Notes: generated by a model from the letters alone, not told the origin. A DNA stretch of 64,000 nucleotides from Legionella saoudiensis (GCF_001465875.1 NZ_LN901324.1:744001-808000); one strand, 5' to 3'; positions 18,004-27,993 are shown, counted from the first letter of the stretch. Numbers and translations are program-made.

Positions 18004-18035
18004 AAAGCCGCTCTAATTATTTCACGAGCGGTTTT
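18004..18035 (+). terminator. Intrinsic terminator for the membrane-protein gene
   Basis: Stem AAGCCGCTC / GAGCGGTTTT followed by T-rich sequence. It overlaps the last codons of the convergent minus-strand effector gene. Confidence 0.65.
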
Positions 18036-20086
18036 ATAGAAGGCTCCTCTGGTTCAGCCTCTTTTAACCCATTCATCTTTTGTTTAAACTGATGAAAGGT
18101 TCCTGCAGCTTTTTCCTCATTAATACGTCCATTCTCCTGATAAACCTTCCCGCTCTTATGACGATGTGAGGCAAGCGCCTGTAATACAGGTTCTGAATCT
18201 TGAATTTTACCTCGTTCAGAAATAGGAACTTCACCAACCACGCGTTCAATCCGATTGGCTTTGCTTTTCATGCCCACCGTAAATAGACCTGACTTATCGC
18301 GGAACCCTTGAACAATATTTTTTAGTTCATCAATTGCTGGTTTATTTTTTTCTAAGGTCGCTAAAGTAGATTTCAGCTCTTCTTTAAGTTCATTTGTATC
18401 TGTGCATTGAGCCATTCTTTTTATTGTATCTGCAACAAATTTCTGCATTTGTTTGTCATTTGGGCCAAAGCGAGTTGCCTCAATTTTTTGTAGTAGATCT
18501 TTACACTCAAGCTGTTCTTTTATTTCTTTTAGGCGGGTCAAACTTTTTGTGCGAATAATCTCCTCGTTCATTGGTCCTATAAAATTATTAATCTCTCTAT
18601 CTTCCAGTAGCTCTCCTTGGGCTTTGATATCACTTAACTTTACTAAGCTATCGAATTTTTGAGTTGCAATTAAATCCCTGCTAATTTCGTTCCTTATTTT
18701 TAGCAGCTCAGAGACACTAAACTCAGAAAAACCATTGGAATATTTTGCAGCAAACGCAGCATATTGGGGACTATTTGCGGACTGGAGTTGGCTCATTATT
18801 TCCATACATTCATCAATAAGTTGGGGAATTGCTGCTTTTTGCTCGAGCTCGCGTATTAAATCTATTTCCTTGTGATAGGCAACAAATTTTGCATGATTCT
18901 TTAGTGCATTTAAGCTTATATTCGACAACTTATCCCACATAATGCTTAAATCAGCTGCTATGTCAGCAGGATTGGGATTATTGTTTAATTCGTTTAATTT
19001 AACGAGGGCCCAGGTTTTTATTTCCTCAACTTGAGCCTTATAAATTTTATATTCTTCAGGAGAGCAATGAGCTTTTAAGGTCTCATCCATTGCTCTTAGG
19101 TAGTGATAGAGATCATGGACTCTCGATGTATTAAGGTTACTTTTGTGAGCAAGCACTCGAGCCTTTTCAGAAACGGCATGCAAATCTACTACAGGTTTGG
19201 CATGAAAATAGTGCACCCCATTTTCATGAGTATAACCCTCGTAAGTCATTTGCGTAGGGGGGATTAAAAACTCTTTCTCTTTTGGATATCGAGATAGAGG
19301 ACCGACATATTTTCCAACAAGCCCCGTATAAGTAATGGCTACAGCACCCTTAAAGTGCAGTGCGGGTGCTAGTGCGCTACTAATAAAACCTCGTACTACC
19401 TCAGTACCACCTTCTTTAGCGATTTTAATGCGATTTTCTAATACCGTAGAACTATAAACATTTTCATAGCGAAAGGTTCCATCAACCTCTTTATTGGGAG
19501 CATGAGTAAGTGCTTGTCCGCACATTGCGCTATGTACGATGACATCCCTTATTTGAGCTGGCGTTTTATCGGAAAAGTTATAAGCTCCACGTAAAAAAGG
19601 ATTCATCTGTTTAAAATATTTGGTCGAATAAACATTTAATGCTAATTTTTCAGCATAATGCATATCATTGAAGACTCCGTGTGTATCCTGTTGTTGAAAA
19701 AATTTCTCTGTAGGGTAATCACCATAGGCATTCATGGGCTTGACCATAGAGGTATTTTGGCAATAGTCCACATATTGGTCTAAATCACTTTGAGAAAAGG
19801 TTAAATGCTCCAAATTGGCATAAGCTATGATTTCCGTAAGATTATATACTTTATCTTTAAATAGGATTATGTCGCTATTATCTTCCGTTTTTTCATAGGT
19901 GAAAGGTTCTCCTGTCATTAGCCTGCGAGTTAGTTCTTCAAAGTGGAACGTATAATCTGTTTTGGGCAGGGGGCCTGGAGCTGGTCTATAATCGTGGCTT
20001 ACCTGATTATTAAGTTGTTTAAATGAGTCAATGACATCGACTACATTACCTTGTTCAAAGTGAGTTGTTACATTGGGGGCAGGCAT
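18017..20086 (-). CDS. Putative mono-ADP-ribosyltransferase effector (R-S-E class)
   Basis: A 689-residue protein with no signal peptide. Residues 153-275 read like an R-S-ExE ADP-ribosyltransferase. A helix ends in YSTKYFKQMNPFLRG (153-167), the usual 'Y...IN..LRG' lead-in; GTFRYENVY supplies the candidate NAD-binding Arg206; RGFISSA gives the S-T-S-like Ser236/237; PKEKEFLIPP gives the catalytic ExE (Glu270, Glu272). Legionella SidE-family, Ceg3 and Lart1 effectors use the same fold. The rest (300-600) is helical with heptads, and the tail is Glu/Lys-rich. The domain call is by motif reading and the host target is unknown. Adjacent to a patatin gene, 80 bases away. Confidence 0.65.
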   Translation of the reverse strand: MPAPNVTTHFEQGNVVDVIDSFKQLNNQVSHDYRPAPGPLPKTDYTFHFEELTRRLMTGEPFTYEKTEDNSDIILFKDKVYNLTEIIAYANLEHLTFSQSDLDQYVDYCQNTSMVKPMNAYGDYPTEKFFQQQDTHGVFNDMHYAEKLALNVYSTKYFKQMNPFLRGAYNFSDKTPAQIRDVIVHSAMCGQALTHAPNKEVDGTFRYENVYSSTVLENRIKIAKEGGTEVVRGFISSALAPALHFKGAVAITYTGLVGKYVGPLSRYPKEKEFLIPPTQMTYEGYTHENGVHYFHAKPVVDLHAVSEKARVLAHKSNLNTSRVHDLYHYLRAMDETLKAHCSPEEYKIYKAQVEEIKTWALVKLNELNNNPNPADIAADLSIMWDKLSNISLNALKNHAKFVAYHKEIDLIRELEQKAAIPQLIDECMEIMSQLQSANSPQYAAFAAKYSNGFSEFSVSELLKIRNEISRDLIATQKFDSLVKLSDIKAQGELLEDREINNFIGPMNEEIIRTKSLTRLKEIKEQLECKDLLQKIEATRFGPNDKQMQKFVADTIKRMAQCTDTNELKEELKSTLATLEKNKPAIDELKNIVQGFRDKSGLFTVGMKSKANRIERVVGEVPISERGKIQDSEPVLQALASHRHKSGKVYQENGRINEEKAAGTFHQFKQKMNGLKEAEPEEPSIKPLVK

Positions 20087-20166
20087 ATAACTCTCGAATT
20101 AGCGCAACCTATGTATATTATATGCCCTGTATGATGGATTTTTCCACATTCGTTTCGGAAAGCTAT

Positions 20167-21387
20167 TTATCTTTGTTCAAAATAATCCGGAGGTACCCCA
20201 TAAATAGAACAGGCTAATGGGTTTGTTGATTTTTCTTCCCATTTAGGATCACTTAATACGTCAAGAGCATTTTCATATCCGGTTTTCATGCGCCGCTCAA
20301 TAACCGCGCTCCCAAAATTATAATCTTTGAAGGAATGGGCAAAAGGTGAACCCCGATAAATAATATGTACTACGCTAAATCGCTTTTGATTACCTAATTG
20401 CAAAATTTGTTGTATCTGAGGATCATTTTGGGCTTCAGGGGTTAAATGTTGCCCCAAAATCGTAATTGCGGCCTGTAAATTTTGTCTGCTACTGTACACA
20501 TTCGTTAGGCGGCGAGAATGACTGGCATAACGAATGTCTTTTTGTCGCTCATCTACCTGATCCATGTTGCTGGGCAATTGACCTGCTAAGCTAAAGCAAT
20601 CGACAACAAAGCACAATGTATCTTCTTCAGGTAATGCATCAAGTACGGTAACTAGAGGGGTATTTGCATAGATCCCGCCATCCCAATAATAATTGTCACC
20701 TATTTTCATAGCAGGAAACCCGGGGGGGAGGGAACAACTGGCCATAATATGATCCGGAGTAATGGTCATTAATTGATTATTAAAAAAGGTCATTTCCCCT
20801 GAAGCAACATTCACCGCGCCAAGACATAGGGTGACTTCTTTTGAATTAATTCGATCAAAATCAATTACTTTTTCCAGGGTGTTGCGTAATTCTGAAGTGT
20901 CATAATAGCTTAATTTATCAGGAGTTCCTGTTGTAAATTCATTAGGAGTTAAATAACGAGGTTTAAAAAAGCCCTCTAAACCAAATAAAATAACATGCAT
21001 CGCCGTAATGCTGTTATTTAAATGGCGGAAATAATCAAAAGAGCTCCAAGGGGAAAATTGATCGCTCCATAGCTTAGGAACAATCGTATCCCAAAACTCC
21101 ATTAATTTTTCGATCTGCTTTTCGGGGGGATTTCCCGCCACAATAGAACTGTTAATTGCCCCAATAGATACCCCGGAAAGATAATTAGGGATATAACCCC
21201 GTTCATGAATTGCTCGATATGCCCCAACTTGATATGCCCCCAAAGCACCGCCGCCTTGAAATACACAGGCAATTCGCTTGTATGTTTGCTTTTCGTGGAT
21301 TGGCTTATAAGGCATATTAATTATGCCAAGAGCTTGTTTTTGTACTTGTCCTTTAGTTTTTTTCGCCATCTTTTTTTGGTCCATCAA
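20167..21387 (-). CDS. Patatin-like phospholipase
   Basis: The patatin domain shows the oxyanion loop QGGGALGAYQVG, the nucleophile elbow GVSIG (Ser74) and the Asp of the dyad in WDGGIYAN. The C-terminal region after about 270 (KDIRYASHSRR, FSVVHIIYRG, SFKDYNFG) looks like the DUF3734 extension found in a subgroup of bacterial patatins. No signal peptide; the N-terminus is Lys-rich. The 406 residues are normal for the subgroup. It should hydrolyse acyl esters of phospholipids. It differs from the second patatin at 54.4 kb, which is shorter and of another subgroup. Confidence 0.88.
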   Translation of the reverse strand: MMDQKKMAKKTKGQVQKQALGIINMPYKPIHEKQTYKRIACVFQGGGALGAYQVGAYRAIHERGYIPNYLSGVSIGAINSSIVAGNPPEKQIEKLMEFWDTIVPKLWSDQFSPWSSFDYFRHLNNSITAMHVILFGLEGFFKPRYLTPNEFTTGTPDKLSYYDTSELRNTLEKVIDFDRINSKEVTLCLGAVNVASGEMTFFNNQLMTITPDHIMASCSLPPGFPAMKIGDNYYWDGGIYANTPLVTVLDALPEEDTLCFVVDCFSLAGQLPSNMDQVDERQKDIRYASHSRRLTNVYSSRQNLQAAITILGQHLTPEAQNDPQIQQILQLGNQKRFSVVHIIYRGSPFAHSFKDYNFGSAVIERRMKTGYENALDVLSDPKWEEKSTNPLACSIYGVPPDYFEQR

Positions 21388-21566
21388 TAATTACTATATT
21401 AAACAAGTATATACTGATTAAATGATTTTGTAGTAGGTGAAGTTTATTTGTTATATACCAAATGCGTAAAAAATTAATTTCATGGATTTATTGCCTTTTA
21501 TCTTGACTATGTGAGTAAATTTGTTACTATACGCCTATTCTTTTATACATAATATTTGGAGTTCTC

Positions 21567-22745
21567 ATGGAACTTAAGTACGAATCACCACCCATAACTG
21601 AGCAAAAACCAAATGATTTTGTTCCTATTTTCAGAACGGAATTACCCAGTTATTCTCATTTAAGCGCTATTGAAGGATTTCATGCATTTTTTGAAAATAA
21701 GTTGCCAGGATCTTGGTTGATTCGTGAAAGTAGAGTTCCAGGAATGATATCGGTTACGTTTAAAAAAGAAGATGGTAAAGTTGCCCATACTCGTTTTGCT
21801 TTTAACGGTGACAAATGGATTAAGGTAAGTGACAGTATGCGCGATAAGCATATGGGAGGCTCATTAATACTTAATTATCAGTTCTTTGATAGAGCCAATG
21901 TAAAATCAAAATTAGAATTGTTATTTGAAGCGATTTATGCACCTACTTCTTCATTTGTCTTCATTAGCGAAAAAATGATTGAACCAGTTGAAGAACAGAT
22001 CACGCGACAAAAAGCTTATTACATAGACGTTGCGGGATATGTGCCAGCGAAGCAAAGGACAGATGAACATGTTATTTATGCCAACCTGTTACAGTCATTG
22101 GAAAAAGTCCAAGGAGCTATAAAAGGCTGTATTTATGTTTTAAATGCAGGACAAAAGCTTATAAATACTGAGATGAATAGCCTGGATACTATTCAAACTT
22201 CATACAGTAGAACTCAGTTATCGCATATGTTACGCAATGTGAGTAAGCCGTTTCAATCAAATGTAAAAGCTCAAGAACTTAAAGATTTATTCGAATCCTG
22301 GTTAGATGCTAATAAATTAACTTTTGACCTACTATGTCCTGTATTGCACACGCTTTTTGAAGAACCTTATTATGTTGTTGAAACAGGTATGGTTTATGAT
22401 GCGGCTGCCTTATTTCATGATGGAAAATGTTTGAAGGCTTGTCCATTAACACGTACTGAAATTGAAAATAATCCGGTTCACTTTGAAGGTTATCGTAGGA
22501 AATTATACGAAACCTTAGAACTGTTTTTTGATTTAATCCAACTTCATCAAGCTAAGGTGAATTTGGCTCAAGAGAAAAAGGAAGAATCTAGTAATTTATC
22601 TCTTTTTTCCATTTTTACACCAGCAGATTCAGGGGAGGCATCATCTGCATTGAAGACGTTCTCAGAGGGTGATGCGGTCGTACAGATAGATAATTCTCAA
22701 GTGTTAGAAGCTGAGGCTAATCTGACCTCTACTAATACCCTCTAA
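21567..22745 (+). CDS. SH2-domain / U-box-domain effector candidate
   Basis: The 392 residues carry two eukaryotic-type modules. SH2-like, about 35-115: GSWLIRESRVPGMISVTF contains the invariant phosphotyrosine-binding Arg (Arg53 in the FLVRES-like WLIRES), followed by KVAHTRF with the beta-D His74. U-box-like, about 250-320: LLCPVLHTLFEEPYYVVETG, MVYDAAALF and ACPLTRTEIE follow the U-box pattern CPI...DPV...G..Y...CP.TR. The middle (140-245) is helical. The tail after 335 is Glu/Ser-rich, like Dot/Icm signals. Together they suggest a ubiquitin ligase recruited to tyrosine-phosphorylated host proteins, the logic of Cbl. Start ATG 21567 has TTGGAG upstream. No database check was possible. Confidence 0.7.
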   Translation: MELKYESPPITEQKPNDFVPIFRTELPSYSHLSAIEGFHAFFENKLPGSWLIRESRVPGMISVTFKKEDGKVAHTRFAFNGDKWIKVSDSMRDKHMGGSLILNYQFFDRANVKSKLELLFEAIYAPTSSFVFISEKMIEPVEEQITRQKAYYIDVAGYVPAKQRTDEHVIYANLLQSLEKVQGAIKGCIYVLNAGQKLINTEMNSLDTIQTSYSRTQLSHMLRNVSKPFQSNVKAQELKDLFESWLDANKLTFDLLCPVLHTLFEEPYYVVETGMVYDAAALFHDGKCLKACPLTRTEIENNPVHFEGYRRKLYETLELFFDLIQLHQAKVNLAQEKKEESSNLSLFSIFTPADSGEASSALKTFSEGDAVVQIDNSQVLEAEANLTSTNTL

Positions 22746-22755
22746 TAAGTTCTAC

Positions 22756-22784
22756 ATAAGCTACAAACGATATTTGTAGCTTAT
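22756..22784 (+). terminator. Hairpin after the SH2/U-box gene
   Basis: ATAAGCTACAAA / TTTGTAGCTTAT perfect 12-base stem, 5-base loop, 11 bases after the stop codon. Confidence 0.7.
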
Positions 22785-22797
22785 TGTATCTCTTTGA

Positions 22798-22832
22798 GTG
22801 TAGCCTCAGATGGAAAACACCTGGGGCTACAC
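22798..22832. repeat. Second hairpin, GTGTAGCC / GGCTACAC
   Basis: The same arms as the hairpin after putA (15295-15322), again followed by TTCTT. May serve as a terminator between convergent genes or be a small dispersed palindrome. Confidence 0.55.
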
Positions 22833-22874
22833 TTCTTCTGCTATTGGCATAATTTAGTTCGGTCGCTTTCGGTG

Positions 22875-23453
22875 TTATGGCAATATTTCAATAACTTTCG
22901 CCAGCCATTGCTTGTTATCCGCTCGGATAATAGTATTTTTGCGTCCATAAAGTACTTTATTTAAATCGCAAGGCATTAATGAGATAATTTCCTTGGTGCA
23001 GGCTGTTGTGAAATACTCTCGATTTTGGGTAAGTGTCTTGATGTGGTATTTTTCTAAGAGCTTACCAAAAGGAGTATTGCTATGACGTATTTCCTTAATA
23101 ATCTCTTTAGGTAATGCATTAAAATTGATCTTAATGAATGCCAACTCAATGATTTGCGTTTCCCCTTTTTTTTGTGCATAGGCTGCATTATTTCTCTGCT
23201 TATGGCGATCAATTAGCATGGTAATGGTTCGAGAATAATTATTTTGAGCTACGTCAAAATGGGTGGACTGCGTTTGGATAATTGCTGTTCGTTTGTAATA
23301 GTGTTCCAGTGTTTGAGTCATTAATGGTTGGGTTAACAACAGATTATAAGGGTGAGGGAGTTTTGATTGCCCTATGTTGGTAATTGAAAGGGCTTGAGTG
23401 CTGGAGGCTGTTAGGATTAATAGCAGGCCTGAGGCGAAGAGTTTTTTTAGCAT
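22875..23453 (-). CDS. Exported protein of unknown function
   Basis: The 192 residues begin with a signal peptide (MLKKLFASGLLLILTASSTQA). The mature part has no motif I recognise; it is rich in Thr, Asn and basic residues and has two Cys (TTACTKEIISLMPCDL) that could form a disulfide. It lies 71 bases downstream of the YdcF-like gene on the same strand and may be cotranscribed. Confidence 0.65.
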   Translation of the reverse strand: MLKKLFASGLLLILTASSTQALSITNIGQSKLPHPYNLLLTQPLMTQTLEHYYKRTAIIQTQSTHFDVAQNNYSRTITMLIDRHKQRNNAAYAQKKGETQIIELAFIKINFNALPKEIIKEIRHSNTPFGKLLEKYHIKTLTQNREYFTTACTKEIISLMPCDLNKVLYGRKNTIIRADNKQWLAKVIEILP

Positions 23454-23524
23454 TGTGAAATTAAATCCTTGGGTAAATAGAAGATAGTGGTAGGTTGGGG
23501 CTTTTTACCCCAGCCTATGTGATA

Positions 23525-24124
23525 CTACACTCTATTCTTTAATTTATAATACATAATTGCCAATGGCTCTTTGGCAAAATAAAGAGTCAGATATTTATTA
23601 TTAGCCCAGCATATACTTTTGGTTGCTGGAGAGCCTACCGCATTAAGTCCCGCTTTTTTGGCAGCAAGCAGGGAGCGGGGAAGGTGGAATGGTTCTGTTA
23701 CAATAATTATTGAATTCATATGCTCCTCATTTAATATTTTTTTAGAGAACAGCATATTTTCATAGGTTGATGTCGATTCCGACTCAAGTAAAATGTCTTT
23801 TTCAGGTACGCCGAGAAACATTGCAATTTTTTTCATTTCCTGCGCTTCATTGGCGTTATCTTCTTTATCTACTCCTCCCGAAACAAGCAGCTTAGGAGCG
23901 TAATTTGCTTTATATAATTCAACGGCATGTTCAACTCGGGCGACCAGACAGGGGTTAATTACCTGCTCGCGATTGATTTTGGAGCCGAGCACTAAAATTA
24001 CATCCGCTTGTTTTTTATTGTCATGCTCTGCGTTTTTAGCAACGTAAAAAGCAAGTAGTAAATAAATGACTGCGGGAATCAAGAAGATAAGAAAACAAAA
24101 ACGAGTTATTATGGTATAGTTCAT
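23525..24124 (-). CDS. YdcF/SanA-family (DUF218) membrane-anchored protein
   Basis: The 199 residues start with one N-terminal membrane segment (about 8-28) followed by a DUF218 domain: DVILVLGSKI, CLVARVEHAVELYK, LLVSGG, ESTSTYENM and IIIVTEPFHLPRS are the conserved blocks. SanA and ElyC of this group affect envelope integrity. The active site faces the periplasm. Precise substrate unknown. Confidence 0.85.
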   Translation of the reverse strand: MNYTIITRFCFLIFLIPAVIYLLLAFYVAKNAEHDNKKQADVILVLGSKINREQVINPCLVARVEHAVELYKANYAPKLLVSGGVDKEDNANEAQEMKKIAMFLGVPEKDILLESESTSTYENMLFSKKILNEEHMNSIIIVTEPFHLPRSLLAAKKAGLNAVGSPATKSICWANNKYLTLYFAKEPLAIMYYKLKNRV

Positions 24125-24207
24125 CGATATTATTAAGTTAATTTTTTGCTGTATTTTTTGCGAGATTGATAATTATTGCAAGATATTCAATAAAAAAAAG
24201 GATTATC

Positions 24208-24942
24208 ATGGCTAAAGCTATTTTCTGGCGTAACTTGCTTGTGCTTATCTTAGTTTTTTCAAGTGTTCCTGCTCCAGCAACCCAGATAAATCCGAGCAGT
24301 ATCAAAAACCCAAAAGAAATTGTTGTGCTTATCCATGGGTTAATGCGTACTTCACTTAGTATGCGTCCATTAAAATCTTTTTTAGAGGGGTATGGATATC
24401 AGGTTTATTTATATAGTTATCCTTCGCCCCGTTATTCGATCCAACAGCACGGGATCCGTTTAAAGTATTTCATTGATGATTTAATTGCTCAAAATCCGGG
24501 AAAAAAAATTAATTTTATTACCCATAGCCTTGGAGGAATTATCACTCGTGAGGCGGTATCGAAATTAAAACCCAACCAAGTGAAACAAATTGGCTGCTTA
24601 ATCATGTTAGCCCCTCCCAATCAGGGGTCGAAGTTGGCTAAATTATCGACAAAAATATTTCCGTTATTCACATCACCCATAAAACCTTTAGCTGAGCTAA
24701 GTTCAGAGCAATCTTCTTATGTACATCGAGTACCTGTGCCGAAAATTAAAATGGCAATAATCGCAGGAAAATATGATGCCAAAGTTCCTCCTGAATATGC
24801 GCGTCTGAATGGGCAAATGGAACCTATTGTTATTAATACAAATCATATGGTTATCATGAATAACGCAAAGGTTCGAGAGCTTATTCTCCAGTTTTTAGCG
24901 AATGGGACATTGAAAAATCAAAAAGTAAGAACATATAATTAA
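24208..24942 (+). CDS. Exported alpha/beta-hydrolase (lipase/esterase-like)
   Basis: The 244 residues from ATG 24208 (AAGGA five bases upstream) have an N-terminal signal sequence (about 1-25). The fold markers are LIHGLMR (oxyanion HG, 42-44), the nucleophile elbow THSLGG (Ser107) and a late NTNHMVIM His. This is the PGAP1/lipase-like group that often includes secreted Legionella lipases and acyltransferases. An upstream start at 24166 would put charged residues before the signal peptide and was rejected. Confidence 0.8.
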   Translation: MAKAIFWRNLLVLILVFSSVPAPATQINPSSIKNPKEIVVLIHGLMRTSLSMRPLKSFLEGYGYQVYLYSYPSPRYSIQQHGIRLKYFIDDLIAQNPGKKINFITHSLGGIITREAVSKLKPNQVKQIGCLIMLAPPNQGSKLAKLSTKIFPLFTSPIKPLAELSSEQSSYVHRVPVPKIKMAIIAGKYDAKVPPEYARLNGQMEPIVINTNHMVIMNNAKVRELILQFLANGTLKNQKVRTYN

Positions 24943-25068
24943 TAGTGCAACGCACAAAATTTATACTGTTTTTGCGCTAAATCATTTGCAATTCTAGTAT
25001 TCTCAACTATGTTATAACAAGGACCAGTTTGAAAAAACTGGATAAAAAACATGTGGAGATTCGCCCAA

Positions 25069-26652
25069 ATGAATAATAACTACTATAAGATCAATGGTAG
25101 ATTATCTCACACAAATAATTTTATCTTACCTCCTGATTTAATGAATTTTTTGGTAACTATGGAGCGTTTTGTACGCGATCGTCGACATGAGCTCCTTTTA
25201 GCTCGACAAAAAAGACAACTTGAGTTTGATAAAGGCGTATATCCTAATTTTTTAGAAGAAACTGCCTCTATTCGTAATGATAATTGGCGAGTAGACAATA
25301 CACCGGCTGATCTGCAAGACAGAAGAGTGGAAATTACAGGCCCCGTAGACCGTAAAATGATCATTAATGCATTAAACAGTGGTGCAAAAGTATTTATGGC
25401 TGATTTTGAAGACTCCAATTCTCCGACATGGGATAACTGCGTTGATGGACAAGTTAATTTATACGATGCAGTCCGTAAAGAAATAACCTATACAGATCCG
25501 CAATCCAATAAGCATTATAAGCTCAATGACAAAACAGCAGTTCTCATTGTACGTCCAAGAGGCTGGCATTTGGACGAAACTCATGTATTAATTGATGAGA
25601 AACCCATGTCTGCATCATTATTTGATGCACTAACCTATCTTTTTCACAATGCAAAAACTTTATTAGATCAAGGTACAGGCCCTTATTTTTATTTACCCAA
25701 ACTGGAGTCTCATTTAGAAGCCCGGTTGTGGAATGATGTGTTTCTTAAAGCGCAAGAGCTGCTGGGTTTACCACGTGGCTGCGTCAAGGTAACCGTGTTG
25801 ATTGAAACCATTACAGCGGGATTTGAAATGGATGAAATCATTTATGAGTTGCGTGATCATATTGTTGGTTTAAATTGTGGCCGTTGGGATTATATATTTT
25901 CGTACATTAAAAAGTTCCGCAATCATAAAGAATGTTTATTACCTGACAGACAGCAGGTGACTATGACCAGTCACTTTCTTAGCTCTTATGTTAATTTATT
26001 AATTAAAACCTGTCATCGTCGAGGTGTACATGCCATGGGCGGTATGGCGGCGCAAATCCCAATTAAAGGAGATGAGCGTGCAAACCAAGAAGCTATGGAA
26101 CGGGTTTATGCCGATAAACGACGAGAAGCTCTTGCTGGTCATGATGGAACCTGGGTTGCCCATCCAGGGCTTATCCCTGTAGCACTAAAAGCATTCGATG
26201 AATTAATGCCTGCAGCAAATCAATTATCAAAAATACCTGAAGTATCAATTATGGCGCAGGACTTATTAACGGCTCCCTCAGGAACGATTACTGAAACAGG
26301 TGTTCGAAACAATATTACGGTTGGATTACTTTATGTAGAGGCATGGTTAACAGGTAATGGTTGTGTTCCTATCCGTAATTTGATGGAAGATGCGGCTACT
26401 GCAGAAATTTGCAGGGCCCAGTTATGGCAATGGTTAAAATTTTCAGCTTCATTAGACAATGGAGTGGCTCTCACTGTCCCAATGCTTCATCAGTGGTTTG
26501 ATGAAGAGTACAACATGATCATGCAGAGTCGTGGTACAGACAAAGCAAGTTCAGAAGCGTTAACAGATGCCAAAGCGTTAATGGAAGAAATGATATTCAA
26601 AGAAACTTTTGATGACTTTTTAACCACAAAAGCTTATTCCCATTTAATTTAG
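25069..26652 (+). CDS. aceB: Malate synthase A
   Basis: Condenses acetyl-CoA with glyoxylate to malate, the second glyoxylate-shunt step. About 527 residues, the normal length for the A isoform. Family blocks are visible: VMFADFEDS-type FMADFEDSNSPTWDN, VLIVRPRGWHLDE, RGCVKVTVLIETITAGFEMDEI, LNCGRWDYIFS and the late HPGLIPVA. A GGAG sits about ten bases before ATG 25069; an ATG six codons upstream (25051) is also possible. Followed 15 bases later by aceA, so the two form an operon. Confidence 0.96.
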   Translation: MNNNYYKINGRLSHTNNFILPPDLMNFLVTMERFVRDRRHELLLARQKRQLEFDKGVYPNFLEETASIRNDNWRVDNTPADLQDRRVEITGPVDRKMIINALNSGAKVFMADFEDSNSPTWDNCVDGQVNLYDAVRKEITYTDPQSNKHYKLNDKTAVLIVRPRGWHLDETHVLIDEKPMSASLFDALTYLFHNAKTLLDQGTGPYFYLPKLESHLEARLWNDVFLKAQELLGLPRGCVKVTVLIETITAGFEMDEIIYELRDHIVGLNCGRWDYIFSYIKKFRNHKECLLPDRQQVTMTSHFLSSYVNLLIKTCHRRGVHAMGGMAAQIPIKGDERANQEAMERVYADKRREALAGHDGTWVAHPGLIPVALKAFDELMPAANQLSKIPEVSIMAQDLLTAPSGTITETGVRNNITVGLLYVEAWLTGNGCVPIRNLMEDAATAEICRAQLWQWLKFSASLDNGVALTVPMLHQWFDEEYNMIMQSRGTDKASSEALTDAKALMEEMIFKETFDDFLTTKAYSHLI

Positions 26653-26667
26653 TGAAAGGATCATAGC

Positions 26668-27948
26668 ATGAAAATCCAAGAGCAAATTGATGAATTAAAA
26701 AATGATTGGAGCAATAACTCCCGATGGAAGGGTATAACTCGTACATACAGCGCAGAAGACGTGGTTAAACTAAGGCCATCACTTAAAATTGAGTACAGTA
26801 TTGCTACTCATGGTGCCGAAAAATTATGGGACATGCTGCAAAAAAATGAACTAGTAACCGCTTTAGGTTGCATGACGGGTAACCAAGCAATACAAGCGGT
26901 GCAGGCCGGATTAAAGGCTATTTATTGCTCTGGCTGGCAGGTCGCAGGGGATCAAAATAGCTCCGGGCAAATGTATCCTGATCAAAGCCTTTATCCAGTA
27001 GATTCAGTACCTAATTTGGTGCAGGCAATTAATAATGCGCTAAGACGAACTGATGAAATTCATTGTTTGGAACAAGACTATTCTATTGATTGGTTTGCCC
27101 CAATTATTGCCGATGCTGAATCAGGATTTGGTGGTAACTTAAATGCATTTGAATTAATGAAGCATATGATTCAGGCCGGTGCTGCGGCAGTGCATTTTGA
27201 AGATCAATTATCTTCCGCTAAAAAATGTGGGCATATGGGAGGTAAAGTCCTGGTTTCCACAACGGAGGCAGTGCAAAAGTTAATTGCTGCGCGTCTTGCA
27301 GCAGATGTTAAAGGCGTTCCCACATTAATTATTGCTCGTACTGATGCAAATGGAGCAAATTTAATTACGAGCGATTTTGATGAAAATGATATTACCTTCT
27401 TAACCGGAAAACGCTCTAAGGAAGGATTTTTCTATGTAAAGTCAGGATTAGAGCAGGCAATCAGTCGTGGTTTAGCTTATGCTCCTTATGCGGATCTTAT
27501 TTGGTGTGAAACTTCAAAACCCAATATTGCTGAAGCAGAAGAGTTTGCGCGAGCGATTCACCACAAATTCCCAGGCAAACTATTATGTTATAACTGCTCG
27601 CCCTCATTTAATTGGCAGGCTAATTTGAGTGAAAAAGATTTACGTACATTTAGAGAGCAATTATTTGAGATGGGGTATAAGTACCAATTTATTACCCTTG
27701 CAGGTTGGCATAGTTTGAACTTAAGTATGTTTGAAATTGCTAGAGAGTATAAAAATGAAGGAATGTTTGCTTATTCACAAATGCAACAACGTGAGATGCA
27801 ACAAGAGAAATATGGCTTTAGAGCAACTAAACATCAAAGTTTTGTGGGTACTGGTTATTTTGATGCAGTGCAAAATGTGATTATGCAAGGTCAAAGTGAG
27901 ACAACAGCATTAAATGGTAGTACGGAAGATGAGCAATTCTCTAAGTAA
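26668..27948 (+). CDS. aceA: Isocitrate lyase
   Basis: Splits isocitrate into glyoxylate and succinate, allowing growth on acetate or fatty acids. The 426 residues match bacterial isocitrate lyases. The signature [11 protein letters not shown] contains the catalytic Cys; [27 protein letters not shown] and [11 protein letters not shown] are other core blocks. Start ATG has GAAAGG upstream and lies 15 bases after aceB. No aceK regulator is visible in the window. Confidence 0.97.
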   Translation: MKIQEQIDELKNDWSNNSRWKGITRTYSAEDVVKLRPSLKIEYSIATHGAEKLWDMLQKNELVTALGCMTGNQAIQAVQAGLKAIYCSGWQVAGDQNSSGQMYPDQSLYPVDSVPNLVQAINNALRRTDEIHCLEQDYSIDWFAPIIADAESGFGGNLNAFELMKHMIQAGAAAVHFEDQLSSAKKCGHMGGKVLVSTTEAVQKLIAARLAADVKGVPTLIIARTDANGANLITSDFDENDITFLTGKRSKEGFFYVKSGLEQAISRGLAYAPYADLIWCETSKPNIAEAEEFARAIHHKFPGKLLCYNCSPSFNWQANLSEKDLRTFREQLFEMGYKYQFITLAGWHSLNLSMFEIAREYKNEGMFAYSQMQQREMQQEKYGFRATKHQSFVGTGYFDAVQNVIMQGQSETTALNGSTEDEQFSK

Positions 27949-27958
27949 TCTTAACTGA

Positions 27959-27993
27959 TTGCAAGCACACAGGATTGAGCTGGGTGCTTGCAA
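27959..27993. terminator. Bidirectional terminator-like hairpin
   Basis: TTGCAAGCAC / GTGCTTGCAA perfect 10-base stem between the convergent aceA and the unknown minus-strand gene. Confidence 0.65.
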
